From the NCBI GenBank assembly GCA_007127395.1, contig SKZL01000314.1, positions 1 through 6,626 of the forward strand: a stretch of 6,626 nucleotides of DNA, given 5' to 3'. Under the pieces are notes generated by a model that was not told the origin of the DNA, did no database searches, and saw only the letters and a program-made list of their open reading frames with translations. This DNA is from Balneolaceae bacterium. Its GTDB lineage: Bacteria; Bacteroidota; Rhodothermia; Balneolales; Balneolaceae. Of the stretch, positions 6,550-6,626 are shown one piece after another. The position numbers and the translations under genes are program-made. Numbering within the stretch: position 1 is the stretch's first letter; the number at the start of each line of letters is the position of its first letter.

Positions 6550-6626
6550 ATGTTTGAATGTTTTTTCGAATCCAAAAGAGTTTCGTTAATTTATGGAATG
6601 CGGATGAAAGATTCGCATCAACAACA

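Overview
The window is a bacterial chromosomal segment of mostly housekeeping genes with moderate base composition (mid-40s %GC by eye). Start sites are A-rich and lack clear Shine-Dalgarno sequences. The gene set includes an exo-muramidase (DUF1343) lipoprotein and an asparaginyl-tRNA synthetase of the Bacillus/Thermus-like subtype. Together these fit the broad Bacteroidota group, with Balneolota/Rhodothermota-like lineages as my best guess. That placement is inference; no single marker here proves it.

Layout: four genes read rightwards and two leftwards, meeting tail to tail near 4700. On the + strand are the 3' 95% or so of an M16 zinc protease (its start lies before the window), asnS, ndk, and a namZ-type lipoprotein gene that overlaps the ndk stop by one base (TGATG). 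On the - strand are rlmB (TTG start) and, 86 bp downstream of it, an adenosine-deaminase-family gene (GTG start). There is no non-coding stretch over 300 bases. The longest gap is the 171 bp before ndk, where I see no convincing promoter motif or intrinsic terminator.

How the genes relate: asnS (tRNA charging) and rlmB (23S rRNA methylation) serve translation. ndk and the deaminase serve nucleotide metabolism. NamZ trims murein sugars outside the cytoplasm, and M16 is a zinc peptidase. Apart from the ndk-namZ overlap, nothing suggests a dedicated pathway or defence system.

Points worth a second look: a charged helical insertion of about 70 residues in AsnRS just before its conserved WGxDFG segment; three departures from the usual adenosine-deaminase pocket motifs; and a heptanucleotide tandem repeat (CACTTTT on +, AAAAGTG on -) that supplies the rlmB stop codon. 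I found no convincing previously undescribed system, mobile element, CRISPR array or structural RNA gene.
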